Positions 1 through 10,668 of a DNA stretch of 64,000 nt are shown here, piece by piece; positions within the stretch are counted from its first letter, which is position 1, and every line of letters begins with the position of its first letter. Below the pieces are notes generated by a model. That model was given only the letters and a program-made list of their open reading frames with translations, searched no databases and was not told the DNA's origin. The position numbers were made by a program, and so were the translations under genes. The DNA lies in the NCBI GenBank assembly GCA_014155875.1, contig JACEFZ010025839.1, forward strand, positions 282,001-346,000, written 5' to 3'. The stretch comes from Cepaea nemoralis (lineage: Eukaryota > Mollusca > Gastropoda > Stylommatophora > Helicidae).

Positions 1-325
1 AACGGTCCATCCGATTGAGATGAAATTGTGTACAGATGTTGTTCTCACTCCCGCGGATCCAACTGAAATAATTAGTTTAAAATCAACAATTTTTCCTCAA
101 GCACGAAAGAAAAAGGCATTACGAGCTTCCGAAACATACAAGCAAAGGGAAGCAAGACTGGAAACCAATCGAGTACGCACTGCTCAAGCATGTTCATCTG
201 GAAACCAATCGAGTACGCACTGCTCAAGCACGTTCATTTGGCGGGGAGTTAGCGATGCCGGGCCCGGTCGTCAGCTAGTATATTTTAGGTATTGCATTGT
301 ATCTGCTTTTCACGATCATTCTTAA
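1..325 (+). pseudogene. Fragment resembling the charged repeat region of Helitron/PIF1-type helicase proteins
   Basis: An open frame from position 20 runs about 100 codons and contains ASETYKQREARLETNRVR. That spacing (A-S-E-T, then Q-R-E-A-R-L) is familiar from charged repeats in Helitron-associated and PIF1-helicase-like proteins of invertebrates. No Walker motif or Rep motif is present. The frame carries a 40-bp tandem duplication (158-197 and 198-237), after which the protein no longer looks like the family. The window edge truncates the 5' side. The identification rests on one short charged motif, so it is tentative. Confidence 0.3.
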
Positions 326-629
326 TCGTTCTTGAATGTCTTTATCTGCTCTACTAATATCTTTACTATTCTAACTTTCTTAACTACTTTTTTTTCTCCT
401 TTTGCCGATCGTTCTTGTCTTTGTCCACATAGTGGGATGTGACCACTGTTACATTCCACAGCAGGCGTTGTCTTCACATTTATGTGTATGACACATTACA
501 CACTAAAACGTTCTCTTTAACAAACCTAGGGATATAAATATCACAAAAGCATCTAGAGAAATAAAGAGAAATGCTGGCAATTCACTGGCTGTCTGTCACG
601 ATTAATTCCTAAGGAGTTTAAAAAAAATT

Positions 630-1335
630 ATGCACAGTGTTACAGGGGATGACAAGGCTGAGATCTTCAGTCTGAAAAATGGGGCTGTCACGTAGTGTGC
701 CCTCTGCAACCAAAACAAAGGAAGTGTCCCGTTACATAAGGATCTACACACCTGGTATTACAAACAATAATCATAGGGTATTGATTAGGATGCCAGTGAG
801 AATGACCAATTGCCCTACATGTGGTAAAGATAACCACTGGGCAAATAAATGTCCTAGTAGATGACCACCAATTACACCAATAGCACAAGCAACTGGTGAA
901 CAAAGCTAAGATTTACCGACTCTCGTGCTAGAAGCCTCTCCACGAGAAAGAACAGAATTGTCACAAACTTGCAATAGTCAAATCAACATACAAGAAGATA
1001 GGAACACACAAGAAAATAACACACAAGAAACAATGCAAAAAATGAAAACTGGCGGTGTTCAAATCGCCCAGCAATCCAAGGAACAGAACAGATAGAAGAC
1101 TAATGCATTCACTAGACAGTTTAAGCACTGTCAGAGACGATCTTTCACAAGACGATCTTTCACTAACTAGTTCCATACTACACCAACAACAACAAAAAAA
1201 GAAAGAAAGAAAGAAAGAACCAAAGGCATTACAGAACATCACAAGACAAAGGAAAATTAATCAGAAGAACAAGAGCAGAAACAAGTACACGACTAAGAAG
1301 AAACATACAGCATACAAGACACTCTCTTTATAGAC
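630..1335 (+). pseudogene. Decayed gag/ORF1-like protein with CCHC zinc knuckle
   Basis: The frame starting at 679 ends with CPTCGKDNHWANKC, a CX2CX4HX4C zinc knuckle (about 820-860). It stops at a TGA, and the same frame continues with a second stop to about 1080. The frame from 1055 adds a polar, basic, Q/K-rich segment with a poly-Q-K run. A knuckle followed by a hydrophilic tail is the usual C-terminal layout of LINE ORF1 proteins and of retroelement gag. No RT follows within 2 kb. I read it as a broken ORF1 or gag remnant; the family is not assigned. Confidence 0.45.
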
Positions 1336-1470
1336 ACAGACACAAGTGACAAGAACGAGGTCCATAAACATTTGTTACTGAAAACACGTTCCTCTAGACT
1401 GCGAATTTATGTAGTAATTATATCTAATTTATTTGTATTTATTAAAATTATAATGACTAGTTATCTAATT

Positions 1471-1690
1471 GCCGGTCTCCGTGGCAAAGGCGTTACTGGC
1501 GCAGTTCATAATTCCGCTTACCTGCGTTCAAAACACAGCTGCGACCGATTTTGCTGCAGACCGTGTCGCGCTGGATTTTAACGTGATTCTATAGGAGCCG
1601 GTCGTTCAGAAAACAATGGCAATGTACTGAACGTAAACTTGGCAAGACATCAACAACAGCATGAGATCAAGTGACTACTCCACCATCATT
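1471..1690 (+). mobile_element. SINE-A, copy 1
   Basis: A tRNA-derived SINE. It starts with a head similar to GCCGGTCTCCGTGGC, which has an A-box-like GTGGC...AAGGCGTTA. Downstream is a conserved segment (about 1590-1660) reading CGTTCAGAAAACAATGGCAA, then TACTGAACGTAAACTTGGCAAGACATCAAC in this copy. The same order recurs at 18213, 22207, 24131, 39603, 40670 and 57793. The segment AATGGCAA...ACT...CTTGCCAAGA resembles the 3' region of RTE/BovB-type LINEs and their SINEs. That resemblance comes from memory and was not computed. Confidence 0.7.
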
Positions 1691-2059
1691 AGCAACATGT
1701 AGTATGTAGGTAATTACATCATGCCATGAATGTAATATCGTCATGTGTATATGAATGTATATTGAGTATTCGCAAATGTAAAAATTAAAAAAAAAAACAC
1801 AACACACTCTGTAAATACACATTGTTATGTACGAAATAAACGTTTAACACAAACCAAGCAAAACAAAATTTATCAGTGCAATTCTGTTATTTATCAGTAT
1901 CTTGTCAGCTTGGTTGAATGTTGTCTTTTCGAGGCTTTTTCGTGTGTGAAGTCGTTTCTTATGTTGTTTAAACCTGTTATTTCCAATAATCATATCATTT
2001 ATTGTTGCACATTTCATCAGTTTTTCTTATCTGTTCGTTTCTTGTTCCTAAACAGTAGT
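1691..2059. other. Unassigned AT-rich spacer
   Basis: There is no ORF above background and no tandem structure. It contains an A-run (about 1789-1798) and an AATAAA (about 1835), but nothing that ties them to a gene. Confidence 0.5.
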
Positions 2060-2395
2060 CACTAACTACTCATCTTATCGCATCAGGCTCCTCTTGTACC
2101 TTGCGGTATCGAGGTTAAGTTTAAACAGCGGGAGAGTGCCCGCTTATGGGCCTCATGTATCTATATTCACATGGACTCTGATATTCCCTCTGTTTATCGT
2201 TTACGTGGTCGGCCTCTTCCTCTGCTTCCATTAGGTATGTACATCTTTGCTTGTTTGGTATACTGTTAGTTGGTAATCTACGTGCAGGGTCAAACCATTT
2301 TACTTGCTGCCTTCTAATAAAATCTAGCGCTGTTATAACCCCCACACTAGTCCTGATTTCTTCATTTCTGATCTTGTTTAACTACATCTTCAGTT
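2060..2395 (-). pseudogene. LINE-C 3' fragment (C-terminal RT region)
   Basis: On the minus strand this encodes the tail of the LINE-C protein: an ALDFIRRQQVKWFDPARRLP-like stretch and a basic segment. It is clearly homologous to the C-terminus of the reading frame at 35606-37138 and to the copy at 56308-56775. The intact copy reads WFGHASRLP where this one reads WFDPARRLP. The left end carries a degenerate version of the (GATGA)n tail of this family. It is a 5'-truncated, mutated insertion. Confidence 0.75.
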
Positions 2396-2995
2396 ATTTC
2401 GCTTCCCCTACCTTTACGTTGATACCCCCAAGTATTATTTCCAATTCCAATTCCAATTTTCAAAACAAAAATTCCAAATTTAGTCTCGTTAAACCTGCCT
2501 CCTCAGCTGTGGTTATTGTTGAGATCCGTGGTTGTGTGGACTGTTAGTCCTAATTCATATTGTTTTTATTGGCTCCGCTCTGTTTGTCGTATAAGGTTGT
2601 TTTTGTTCTGCCTGGTTATTTCTTTTCCATCGTATATTGGTCCTGATAAAGACCTGTCCTTGGTCGGGCCTACTAGGTTCCCCCGTCTTTTGTTTGTAGG
2701 TTTCTTACTCTGATTGGCACTACTACGTACTGGTTGTTTCATGTTTTGTTCTCACCGGAGTTGGCCCCGGTCGTGTCTAGTCCACTGGATGTAGGCAAAG
2801 GCAGTGAGTTAAAGTGCAAGACTCAAGTTGTCCTCCCCGGTCAGCGGCCCGTACTCCTCTACATTCGTTTCTCGCTTTCGTCATCGGTGTATGGGTTGGT
2901 GCAACAATAAGACGACCCGATCTCCCTGTCAGCCCTGTTCAGGAACCCTTCCGGAAGAGCCAACCCATCATTCTGTCACTCACTCCACCACACTC
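2396..2995. other. Unassigned sequence
   Basis: Short overlapping frames exist on the plus strand but none has a recognisable motif. A small ATTCC-rich run lies at about 2440-2480. I see no element boundary. Confidence 0.4.
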
Positions 2996-3020
2996 AGCTG
3001 TCCCTCTAAGGACAGCGGTT

Positions 3021-3023
<3 letters not shown>

Positions 3024-3110
<87 letters not shown>
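3024..3110. repeat. (TA)n microsatellite
   Basis: An uninterrupted alternating TA tract of about 87 bp. The apparent ORFs across it translate to alternating I-Y and are not genes. Confidence 0.98.
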
Positions 3111-3114
<4 letters not shown>

Positions 3115-3324
3115 GATATATTTTAAAAATAAAGTATACATATAAATGTATACAACGTAGAAAAGTTATATGGCCTTCCCTGTTCTGCATATGAAATGTC
3201 TGACAAGCCGCTGTATTTCTGGGTTTGCTATATGTGTGCAGGCACTCCCTCGTTGTCATTCGATTTTGACGAAGTATCTCTTAGATCCCTTCGTTCACTA
3301 TAGCACTCGCTGCAGGTTAATATT

Positions 3325-4125
3325 TAATGTACAATGGTGTTGACTTCTAGGCATGCTCTGCAGAATGGATTTTCTCTTGCGTCTTTCCAGTTACCTAGTC
3401 TGATTTTCCACAGCTGTCTGTTTGCTGGTGCTTTCATGTTGGTTTTGGCTTGTGGTTTGTAGCTGGGTTCGCCCAGAATTTGGTATGCATGTCGGCTTTT
3501 AGTGCTGTCTCTCCATTGTTTCCTCCATTCCTGGAGTATGTAGTTTTTGATTATACTCTTTCCCTCTACTTTTCCTAGGCCTGTACTGATTTTATTACTG
3601 CTGGTAAGGCCTCGTTTCGCCGCTCTGTCTGCTTGTTCGTTACCCGGGATACCCCTGTGAGCTGGTATCCATCCATTGGTGACTTGGCAACCCATGTACC
3701 TGAGGTTGGTGGCTGTCGCTAATATCTCCTCTTTTACGTAGGATCTGTTTCCTCTAGCGAAGTTCCCGAGCGTTTGTACTGAGGACAGGGAGTCTTTCAA
3801 TATACAAAGTCTCAGCAGTGGTCTTTCGGCTGCAATCTCCAAGCCTTTCAGTATGGCTGCCAGTTCGGCCGTTCATATTGCTGTCTGGTTTGTTAGTTTG
3901 AACTGTTTCTTCAGTTTCCAGTCTGGGATCACTACTCCTTCCCCCACCTCTCCCTGTTCGTTCTTGGACCCATCTGTGTAAATTAGGTTGTCCTTGCTGA
4001 TTTCTTCTATGTACTCCTCGGTCGCGTCTCTTGCGTATGTGTCCTCCGTGTCCTTGGTGATGGTCTTTGTTAGGTTAAAGTCTGTGAATGGGACTGTTAT
4101 TTCCCATGGTGGGATTGTTGATCTG
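3325..4125 (-). pseudogene. LINE-E, RNase H and C-terminal part
   Basis: Read on the minus strand from 4125 down, this is the LINE-E region downstream of the RT. It has a PWE/PFT-type linker, then IYTDGSK (first catalytic Asp of RNase H), TAELAAI (catalytic Glu), SSVQT and WIPAHRGIPGNEQAD (catalytic His and last Asp). The order is that of a type I RNase H in I/Jockey-superfamily LINEs. A TGA lies just before TAELAAI (about 3870), so the frame is broken. The upstream part of the same LINE continues at 5641-6205 and 7146-7955. The gap is an LTR element inserted at about 4126. Confidence 0.8.
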
Positions 4126-4299
4126 TACTGCCATATAGCGAGTGCAACGAAATGACGTAATATAAATTATGTAGAAATCCTGTACGCCTAAAATCCCATA
4201 AAATCTAAGAGACGAGTTGACAACAATAAAAACGTCACGCGGAGAACAATAGCAACGGCAGACTTGCGGGGACGTTTGAACAAGAAGGCGGTGCAATTT
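4126..4299 (+). repeat. 174-bp direct repeat, left copy (5' LTR-like)
   Basis: Matches 5061-5234 with only scattered substitutions. Downstream of 4299 the two copies diverge, so this LTR is either truncated or deleted internally. Confidence 0.75.
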
Positions 4300-5060
4300 C
4301 ATATTGATTTCACGTAATTTGAATTTAGTATAATTAATTGGTTACGAATTATTAAATTATTATAATTAATTTGTACGAATTCTTAAATTCTTATAATTAA
4401 TTAGTTAATATTTCATAGATTATTCTATTATTACCCTAGTCGCTGTCGACACATACAGCCACGATGTATTTATCATATATGTAGATTATAGAGAATTATG
4501 GTTATCTGGCAGATAAAGAGTATATGTCGTTGCATTGCATTATAGCCAGAACTGCATGAATAGTCAACATGACGACGTGATATAAGTCTCGAAAAATGTG
4601 GTCATTTAACACGATGGTGCTACATCTACTACTCATAGGCAGAGAACCTCACCTATCCACTTGATAAGGATCGATAACATGGCAGTGGAAATATATTGCA
4701 GATATAATTATAGGGCATTAACTAGTATTGACGGATTGGTACCTGTGAATCACACACGTCCCCTCCGATTTTTTTAGCTAGGGTTAGGACGCTTGTCGGC
4801 TTCGAAAAATGAGGGACTACTAGAATATAGGTAGTTAGCATAGCCTCCCCATGGGCTGGCTACACGACGTCTATCGGGGGATTGTAGACTGGAGTGCGTG
4901 CCCGTCGTATAATAATTTTTTTTTAAATTTATTTTGTGTGTGATTGATAGGAGACCATACCATCTTACTAGCTCAATATATGTCATTACGTCTGCACTGC
5001 TATGTGTCAGGTTAAATTCATGACGATAAAGAAAATGATTACATCATTTAACGGGGGGCA

Positions 5061-5234
5061 TACTGCCATATAGCGAGTGCAACGAAATGACGTAATAGAA
5101 ATTATGTAGAAATCCTGTACGCCTAAAATCCCTTAAAATCTAAGAGACGAGTTGACAACAACAAAAACGTCACACGGAGGACAATAGCAACGGCAGACTT
5201 GTGGAGACGTTTGAACAAGAAGGCGGTGCAATTT
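5061..5234 (+). repeat. 174-bp direct repeat, right copy (3' LTR-like)
   Basis: Partner of 4126-4299. It lies immediately after a G-rich tract. A divergent relative of the repeat starts at 44181, also directly after a long G tract. Confidence 0.75.
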
Positions 5235-5640
5235 TGATATTGGAGAATTGGCGTGGCTAAGGATTGGATTGGCATAAGATCAGTGGCTGGAAGTATAATA
5301 ACAGACGAAAGAATAGATTGCCGAAATGCTACAGAATATCGCCACAGATTAACGGACTTGCGGGCAGAGAAAATTAGACATAAATTATAGAGCAGCGAGA
5401 CGAACACTTGGTGGATGGACAGAATGAACGAATGGCTGACATGTATGAAACAAGGTTCGTAGTTTAGAAATACATATTCATGTTTCCTTCACTTAATGCC
5501 AGCCTGGTATAACAGGCCCTTTAAGTTACGAATTATCGTATTTGTTGAACTGGACTGTGTACGCTGTGAGAATTAAACAGCATTATTACAATTGAAGCCA
5601 GGAGTCAGCTTCGTCCTTCAGTTACAAATTGAAACTACAT

Positions 5641-6205
5641 TTTCGCTCTTGCTGTTGTATTGTTATGAGCTGAAGAATTATCCATGCTGTTGGATCGTTG
5701 CAGTTGTTGTTTTAACGTGAACCACAGTATGTCATGTACCGTTTTGCCTGTTTCAGGGTTTCTGCTGGCTCGTTCTCTTCCTTCATCTTTTCTGCTGCTT
5801 CCCACCCTGCCGGTCTTTGTATTTTTACTATTGGGATGCCTCCTCATTTGCTGCTGTTGTCACTGAATGTTTGGTATCATGGGTGGTCTTTATCTTGCGC
5901 TACCTTTACCCAGTAATTATACGTTAGCTGTTTACGCCTCAGATTCAGTGGTAGTACTCCCAGTGCTACCTCCATAGCTTCTTTGGATGTCCCTTTTCCA
6001 GCTCCAAGGATGGTGTTTAACGCTTGGGTCTGTATGGTGTCTAGCCTCCTCTTGCTGGTTTCTGATGCTGAGTCGTACACAATGCTGCCATATTCTAGCT
6101 TGCCTCTGATAAATGCTTTGTAGAACATCAGCATTGTTTTGGCGTGGGACCCCAACCGTTTCCTTTTATCACCCGCTGTAGGTTGCTTGCTTTCTTGCAT
6201 TTTTT
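5641..6205 (-). pseudogene. LINE-E, RT thumb/connection segment
   Basis: The minus-strand frame at 5877-6200 encodes MLMFYKAFIRGKLEYGSIVY and then RRLDTIQTQALN, the conserved segment that follows the RT active site in I/Jockey-type LINEs. The remaining sequence to 5641 encodes the variable linker with frameshifts. The RT proper is on the other side of the inserted Penelope-like element (7146-7955). The RNase H is at 3325-4125. Confidence 0.75.
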
Positions 6206-6224
6206 AAATGTCTAACCAATGTGT

Positions 6225-7145
6225 TTTGAATAACGAAGACACAAACAATAGATTGCACGGTTTATTGCCTGACATATTTCGCTGCATCTCGTCAGGTACA
6301 TACTGCAGAAATCACACAACTTACGTGAATTAATTAGATAAATCCTTCAAACTGAAATATACACATGTTCGCACAGTAATGTCGATTGTCTACCACGGTA
6401 ATTTTAAACTGACTAACATGTCTTTCTGCTTACACAAGGACGGCTTACGAAGGTTGATTAGTATAGCTTCAGCAAACTTTAACAATCGACTACTTTGTGT
6501 GTTGAACAACACACGGAAGGCACTGTCTCTTTCAACCACGTGACCACTCTCGAGCACATGTCTCCCGACCGATGAGGCCAGACTTTTCCGGTGTGTCGGC
6601 CTGCCTAGGCTACCATCTTCTGTGTGTAGTATCTTGTCCAACCAATTCGGAATATGTTCCGAAACCCTGCAATGTAACTGTCGCTCAGTTCTGCCTATGT
6701 AGATGACCTCGCATCTGCATGTAAATTGGTAAATACAATTTGATTTGGCGTACAAAGCTACAGGTTCTTTATCTGCTGGGACTAGGATCGGGTGTTTCTG
6801 TACCTGATGACTAGAGCTGCAGCACAGAATGTTCGCTCGACTGCTGTGGTGAGCCGGTCCCGCAGTCGTTGCATTACATCATCTCCTCGGAAGGTTAGCT
6901 AGGGACTGTAGTTACTTCTGATTTCGGTTTGGGCTGTTGGCAGTGGCGCTTTATAAATCCTGTGGAGTACCCATTCAGGTTTAAGGCATTCTTCAGAGTT
7001 TTACATTCCTCTGTCAGTGTGTCCTGGGTGCATATCTTCCTAGCACGGTCAAACAGGGTCCGTACTAAGCCCCGTTTGTACTGGACAGGTGCGAAGCTCT
7101 GAAAATGTAAGTATTGGCCTGTCCATGTTTCTTTGCAGTACACCG
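6225..7145 (-). pseudogene. Penelope-like element: end of RT and GIY-YIG endonuclease
   Basis: The minus-strand frame ending at 6895 reads ETWTGQYLHFQSFAPVQYKR followed by LVRTLFDRARKIC, the conserved stretch after the RT of Penelope-like elements. The frame at 6390-6755 reads CIYQFTCRCEVIYIGRTERQ and later SEHI. This is the GIY-YIG-type endonuclease of the same elements (YIG intact, Cys-rich CCHH-like start) and its last 120 residues. A small break separates the two parts. The copy is 5'-truncated and sits inside LINE-E coding sequence. A hammerhead-like motif follows the ORF at 6261-6296. A second, more decayed copy is at 37156-37600. Confidence 0.75.
6261..6296 (-). ncRNA. Hammerhead-ribozyme-like motif of the Penelope-like element
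   Basis: The minus strand reads CTGACGAGATGCAGCGAAA, that is, the CUGANGA and GAAA core boxes separated by a minimal stem II, then TATGTC supplying a one- to two-pair stem III and a GUC cleavage triplet. Penelope-like elements are known to carry minimal type I hammerheads in their terminal repeats. The motif lies about 95 bp downstream of the endonuclease frame on the same strand. Stem I pairing is not obvious. An alternative hairpin CCTGAC/GTCAGG spans the motif, so activity is uncertain. Confidence 0.5.
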
Positions 7146-7955
7146 ATCTTTTGACCAGCTCAACTGTTCGTCTATGGTTATTCTTAGGAAGACTGTGCTG
7201 CTTGTTCTATTAAAGGTTTTCCCTTTTATCTGTATTTTGTAGTCCTTGTAAGAATGTATATTCTTCTTGTTACTATATACCGTGCTAACTGTTTTATTGG
7301 TGTTGATATTGAAGCCCCATTTGTCTATCCATGCGGTTAGTTTGTTTATCTGTTTTTTGAGGGATCCTCGTGTAGTTTTTGCAGCCTTTCCACTCCTCCA
7401 TATGGCGCAATCGTCCACAAATTGTGACAGTCCTGTTCTCTGATCTTGGATCTCCTCCGTTAGTTCATTCACGAGTATCGAGAAGATTGTTGGTGAGGTG
7501 ACCGAACCTTGGGGGATGCCGTTCTCTTGCTCATATGTGTTGGATACCTCATTCCCTATCCTCACTGAGAAGCTTCTGTCTTTGAGAAAGTTTCCTATGT
7601 ACTTGTAGATTCTTCCCACTATGCCTACTTTCTTTAACTTGATTAGTGAGGCTTCTCTCCAACATTGATCGTACGCCTGGGCTAGATCCAGGAATACAGC
7701 CAACGTCTTTTCCCCTCTTTTAAATCCTTTCTTTACATGATTTTCTAATTTGATGATTTGGTCCACCGTGCACCTGTTGGCTCTAAATCCTGACTGTGTA
7801 TGGCTGTACAGTTCATTCTTCTCTATGTAGAATGTTATTCTTTTGTTTACTACAGTATCCATAACTTTGCTCAGGTGAGATGTCAAAGAGATGGGGCGGT
7901 GTGATTCTACCCTTGTTGGATCTTTGGCTAGTATTATTTTGATTTTGTTGTGCTT
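7146..7955 (-). pseudogene. LINE-E reverse transcriptase domain
   Basis: The minus-strand frame 7065-7886 encodes RT motifs in order: SGFRANRCTVDQI (motif 1-2 region), AVFLDLAQAYDQCW (first catalytic Asp), NGIPQGSVTSPTIFSI (PQG box) and LSQFVDDCAIW (FVDD in place of YADD). It ends with a VFLRITIDEQLSWSK stretch typical of I/Jockey-superfamily LINEs. The last 25 residues of the frame are antisense to, or run into, the inserted Penelope-like element. The N-terminal part and endonuclease are missing. Next upstream is an unrelated RTE-like endonuclease fragment. Confidence 0.8.
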
Positions 7956-8320
7956 TTATTTAAGAAACCGCCATTTCTTTGTCATCATGAAATCTGCGTA
8001 GTTGTTTTTCAATCTGCTTGTTGTCGGTGCTTTAGATGTATAATATTTATATACATATGCGTTTGCTTTTGATTTTAACCGTAATGTCTCTGTCCAAGAC
8101 ACACCAGTAGCCACTAACTGGTGTAGTTGTTTCCTCGTCAAACAGTAGCCCTACTCTCTCCTCGTGTTTATCACTTCCAGAATATAATATTGTCTGCATC
8201 TCCGTTATTACTTTACCAGATCCCTGCCTATTCATTTCACTTTTTAATCTTACGATGTTAATATTCATCTGTCTCATGACAATCGCTACCGGAAGAGGAA
8301 GTCCTAAGACCGCCATTAAT
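7956..8320 (-). pseudogene. APE-type endonuclease fragment of an RTE-like LINE (LINE-D type)
   Basis: Minus-strand frames give MNINIVRLKSEMNRQGSGKV, then ITEMQTILYSGSDKHEERVG and ITVKIKSKRICIY. These match the N-terminal half of the endonuclease at 58033-58720 (for example EIRWEGCGKI, ILYSGGDTHEK, KPIDINIVQVYAPT). The family is the endonuclease/exonuclease/phosphatase domain of RTE-like LINEs, often annotated CFDP2-like. The frame is broken near 8050, where YAPTTS lies in another frame. It directly abuts LINE-E, so one of the two inserted at or was truncated by the other. Confidence 0.7.
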
Positions 8321-8554
8321 GATCGTGTCTGACTTTGATCTGTCTATTAAAAATAAACTATCATTATGGCATTTTAGCCAATACTGGGGTTGCGAAAAGG
8401 GTTTTAGAACGGATCTTGTTTAAAGGGCATTTGCTCTCGAGCAGTCACCGCACAGTAATGACGCACAGCCACCCGTTCTTTTCTCAAACATATTGACCAC
8501 GTGATAGCAGGGAATGATACAAAGATCGATCGCGTAGAGAAAATGTAAAGAATG

Positions 8555-9200
8555 CGGATTGGTTGATTGGTTGGTTGGTTGGTTGGTTGGTTGGTTGGTT
8601 AGTTGGTTGATTGGCTGGCTGGTTAGCTGGTTGGCTGGCTATCCGGTGGTTAGTTGATTGGTTGGTTGGTTGGTTGGTTGGTTGATTGGTTGGTTGGTTG
8701 GTTGGTTGGTTGGTTGGTTGATTGGTTGGTTGGCTGGATGGCGGAGGTCGGTTGGTTGGTTGGTTGATTGACTGACTGGCTGTTGGTTGGTTGATTTGAT
8801 TGTTGGTTGTTTGGCTAGCTGATTGGTTGGTGATTTGTTGGTTTATTGGTTGGATGGCGGTGGTTGGTTGGTTGGTTAATTGGTTGGTTGGTTGGTTGGT
8901 TGGTTGGTGATTGGTTGGTTGGCTGGCTGGCTGGTTAGCTGATTCGCTGGCTAGCTGGTGGTTATTTGGTTGGTTGATTGATTGATTGGTTGGTTGGTTG
9001 GTAAGTTGTGTGGCTGGTTGGTTGGTTGGTTGATTGATTGGCTGGATGGCGGTGGTTTTTTTTTTTTTTTTGGTTGTTTGGTTGGTTTGTTCGTTCATTG
9101 ACTGATTGGCTATTGGTTTGTTTATTGGATGGTTGACTGGTTGGCTAGCTGGTTGGCTGGTGGTTTGTTGGTTGATTAGTTGGATGGCTGGTTATTCCTC
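8555..9200. repeat. (TTGG)n-rich array
   Basis: About 650 bp of imperfect TTGG with GATT, GGCT and GGTA variants and an internal T-run (about 9057-9071). The 204-codon minus-strand N-Q-P-T frame across it is a repeat artefact. Confidence 0.95.
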
Positions 9201-9230
9201 TAGAAAATACAGAGCTGTATATCCAAGTCA

Positions 9231-9815
9231 GACGCATTGACGTTCATGTTTAAGCCCTGCAAAAAACCAGCATTTATCGGAGGAAAGTTGGTTGTCCCCC
9301 ACACCCGCTGCGAAAGTACCAACTACAAGTGACTTTTACAGTTCTCTTTCTAATCTTCAAGCTTAGAAACCAGCATGATGGCAAGACTGGTACTGCAACT
9401 TCACATCTGTCTAGAGGCATATTTGGATATAGCCAGCTATGATTAAGCACAACACATACGGGTGGGATCGGGCTAGAGATAAGTTGGTAATGTTTTTCTC
9501 TACAGCTTTTAGGAATCTCACTGTTAAAATGTTCCATCCTACAAACTCAATGCCACAGGGAATATTTCTTATGAAACAGATTGTTGGCTAGAAAACATGT
9601 TCGTTCTTAAGAGCGCAGTACGGGGGAAAAGGTCTTTTAGCAACGTCGGTGACAAATTATGAGAATGCTGTTAGTTCGTGTTTAAATCGTTGTCTACAGA
9701 AGCTCATTAAACATAGATCTTTCTGTATGGAAACGAGCGTATGACATTTTAGGATAATACATTTTCACAAAATTACCAGAGAGTGAAAGAAATATGATCA
9801 TGATCTCAAGATTCG
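9231..9815. other. Unassigned sequence
   Basis: No motif-bearing frame and no tandem structure. It lies between the TTGG array and a dispersed repeat shared with 57195-57475. Confidence 0.4.
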
Positions 9816-10045
9816 AGGAAGGGAAAATACCAACTGCACCTTTACATGGTAGAGGTTGGGGAAATACATCACTGTGTGTCAAATCTTGCTTTGGGGATCA
9901 AGTATCAACTGACATAAGTGGATAACTCTGCGGGAGACCAAAACAGATCACTCACTTGTCCGCGGAAATGGCTGTTGAATTAGAGATAACAAAGTCTCTT
10001 ATAGATATGGAGACAGAGAAGAAACCTCCATATTATATTCCCAAG
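9816..10045 (+). repeat. Dispersed repeat, copy 1 (LINE 5' region?)
   Basis: Shares order and sequence with 57195-57475: GGAAGGGAAAAT, a TTGCACCT-like box, a GGTAGAG box, a GGAAAYACATCAC box, TAAGTGGAYAACTC, a CTCACTTGTCC box and CCAAGATTTCATG. The other copy lies just upstream of LINE-D endonuclease coding sequence, so this may be the 5' part of that LINE family. No coding is seen. Confidence 0.5.
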
Positions 10046-10110
10046 ATTTCATACAGTTCTACAGCTTGAGCAAGGTCTCTATTTCTACAGGTATTCCATT
10101 GAATGATATT

Positions 10111-10480
10111 AGTAGTTAGAAAGGCGCAATTCGGGTATCATTTGCCGGAGCCTCCGGTAATTGACCTTGACCTCGGCTGATTTTCACTCCCCCTCGGTCA
10201 TATAGTTGGGTAAGGGGTGGTATCTAGGTCACATCTAAGGGAGATAATTCTAAGATTTTATGTTTCTATGGGCAGATAAGGGAGGGAGTGGGCGCGTGGG
10301 GTGAGGCTAGGCGGTTCGGGTATATCACTACACTATCAGGTATATAATAATTTTTTATTAAATCATGTATAAACAATACAAGGCATATTAAATAAGTAGC
10401 TGCATAGTGGAAAATTCTGGAAGGTAGGACCGGGGAGTTATACGTCGGCAAGTGTGGGAAAATCTCCGGTGGGTGTGACG
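10111..10480 (+). repeat. Left terminal inverted repeat
   Basis: It aligns to the reverse complement of 15803-16262 almost base for base. An 80-100 bp gap near 10277 corresponds to an AT-rich, G-rich stretch kept only in the right copy (about 16000-16090). It begins AGTAGTTAGAAAGGCGC. Confidence 0.9.
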
Positions 10481-10668
10481 TGGTTTGTGGTCATGACGTT
10501 GTCTTTTTTCTTGATGGAACAGAGCTTACATTACCAGACATGAACAAGGTCTTAGAAGAAGTTATGACAAATACAGAAATATTTCAGTCAAATGTATAAA
10601 AAGTAGGAGTTAACCAAGTATGAAAAGACCAAAATAAGAAATATCTCAACCACACTTATAAAAAATAA

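Larger units (their letters stand above)
4126..5640 (+). mobile_element. Decayed LTR-type element inserted in LINE-E
   Basis: LINE-E coding sequence stops at 4125 and resumes at about 5641, so this block is an insertion. It contains two near-identical 174-bp direct repeats (4126-4299 and 5061-5234), each beginning TACTGCCATATAGCG. The second is preceded by a purine/G run (5051-5058) like a polypurine tract. It is followed by about 400 bp ending in an AATTAAA-type signal near 5570, as expected for a 3' LTR. The 300 bp before the second repeat (4755-5060) is homologous to 43783-44180, where the same arrangement recurs. No gag or pol coding remains. The repeats lack canonical TG...CA ends, so the LTR assignment is inference. 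Confidence 0.5.

Noticed and set aside
3324..3842. Stand-alone host RNase H gene
   Set aside because: Preceded in the same order by LINE RT segments and broken by a stop; it is the LINE-E RNase H.
8484..9098. 204-codon N-Q-P-T frame on the minus strand
   Set aside because: Translation of the TTGG array, not a structural protein.
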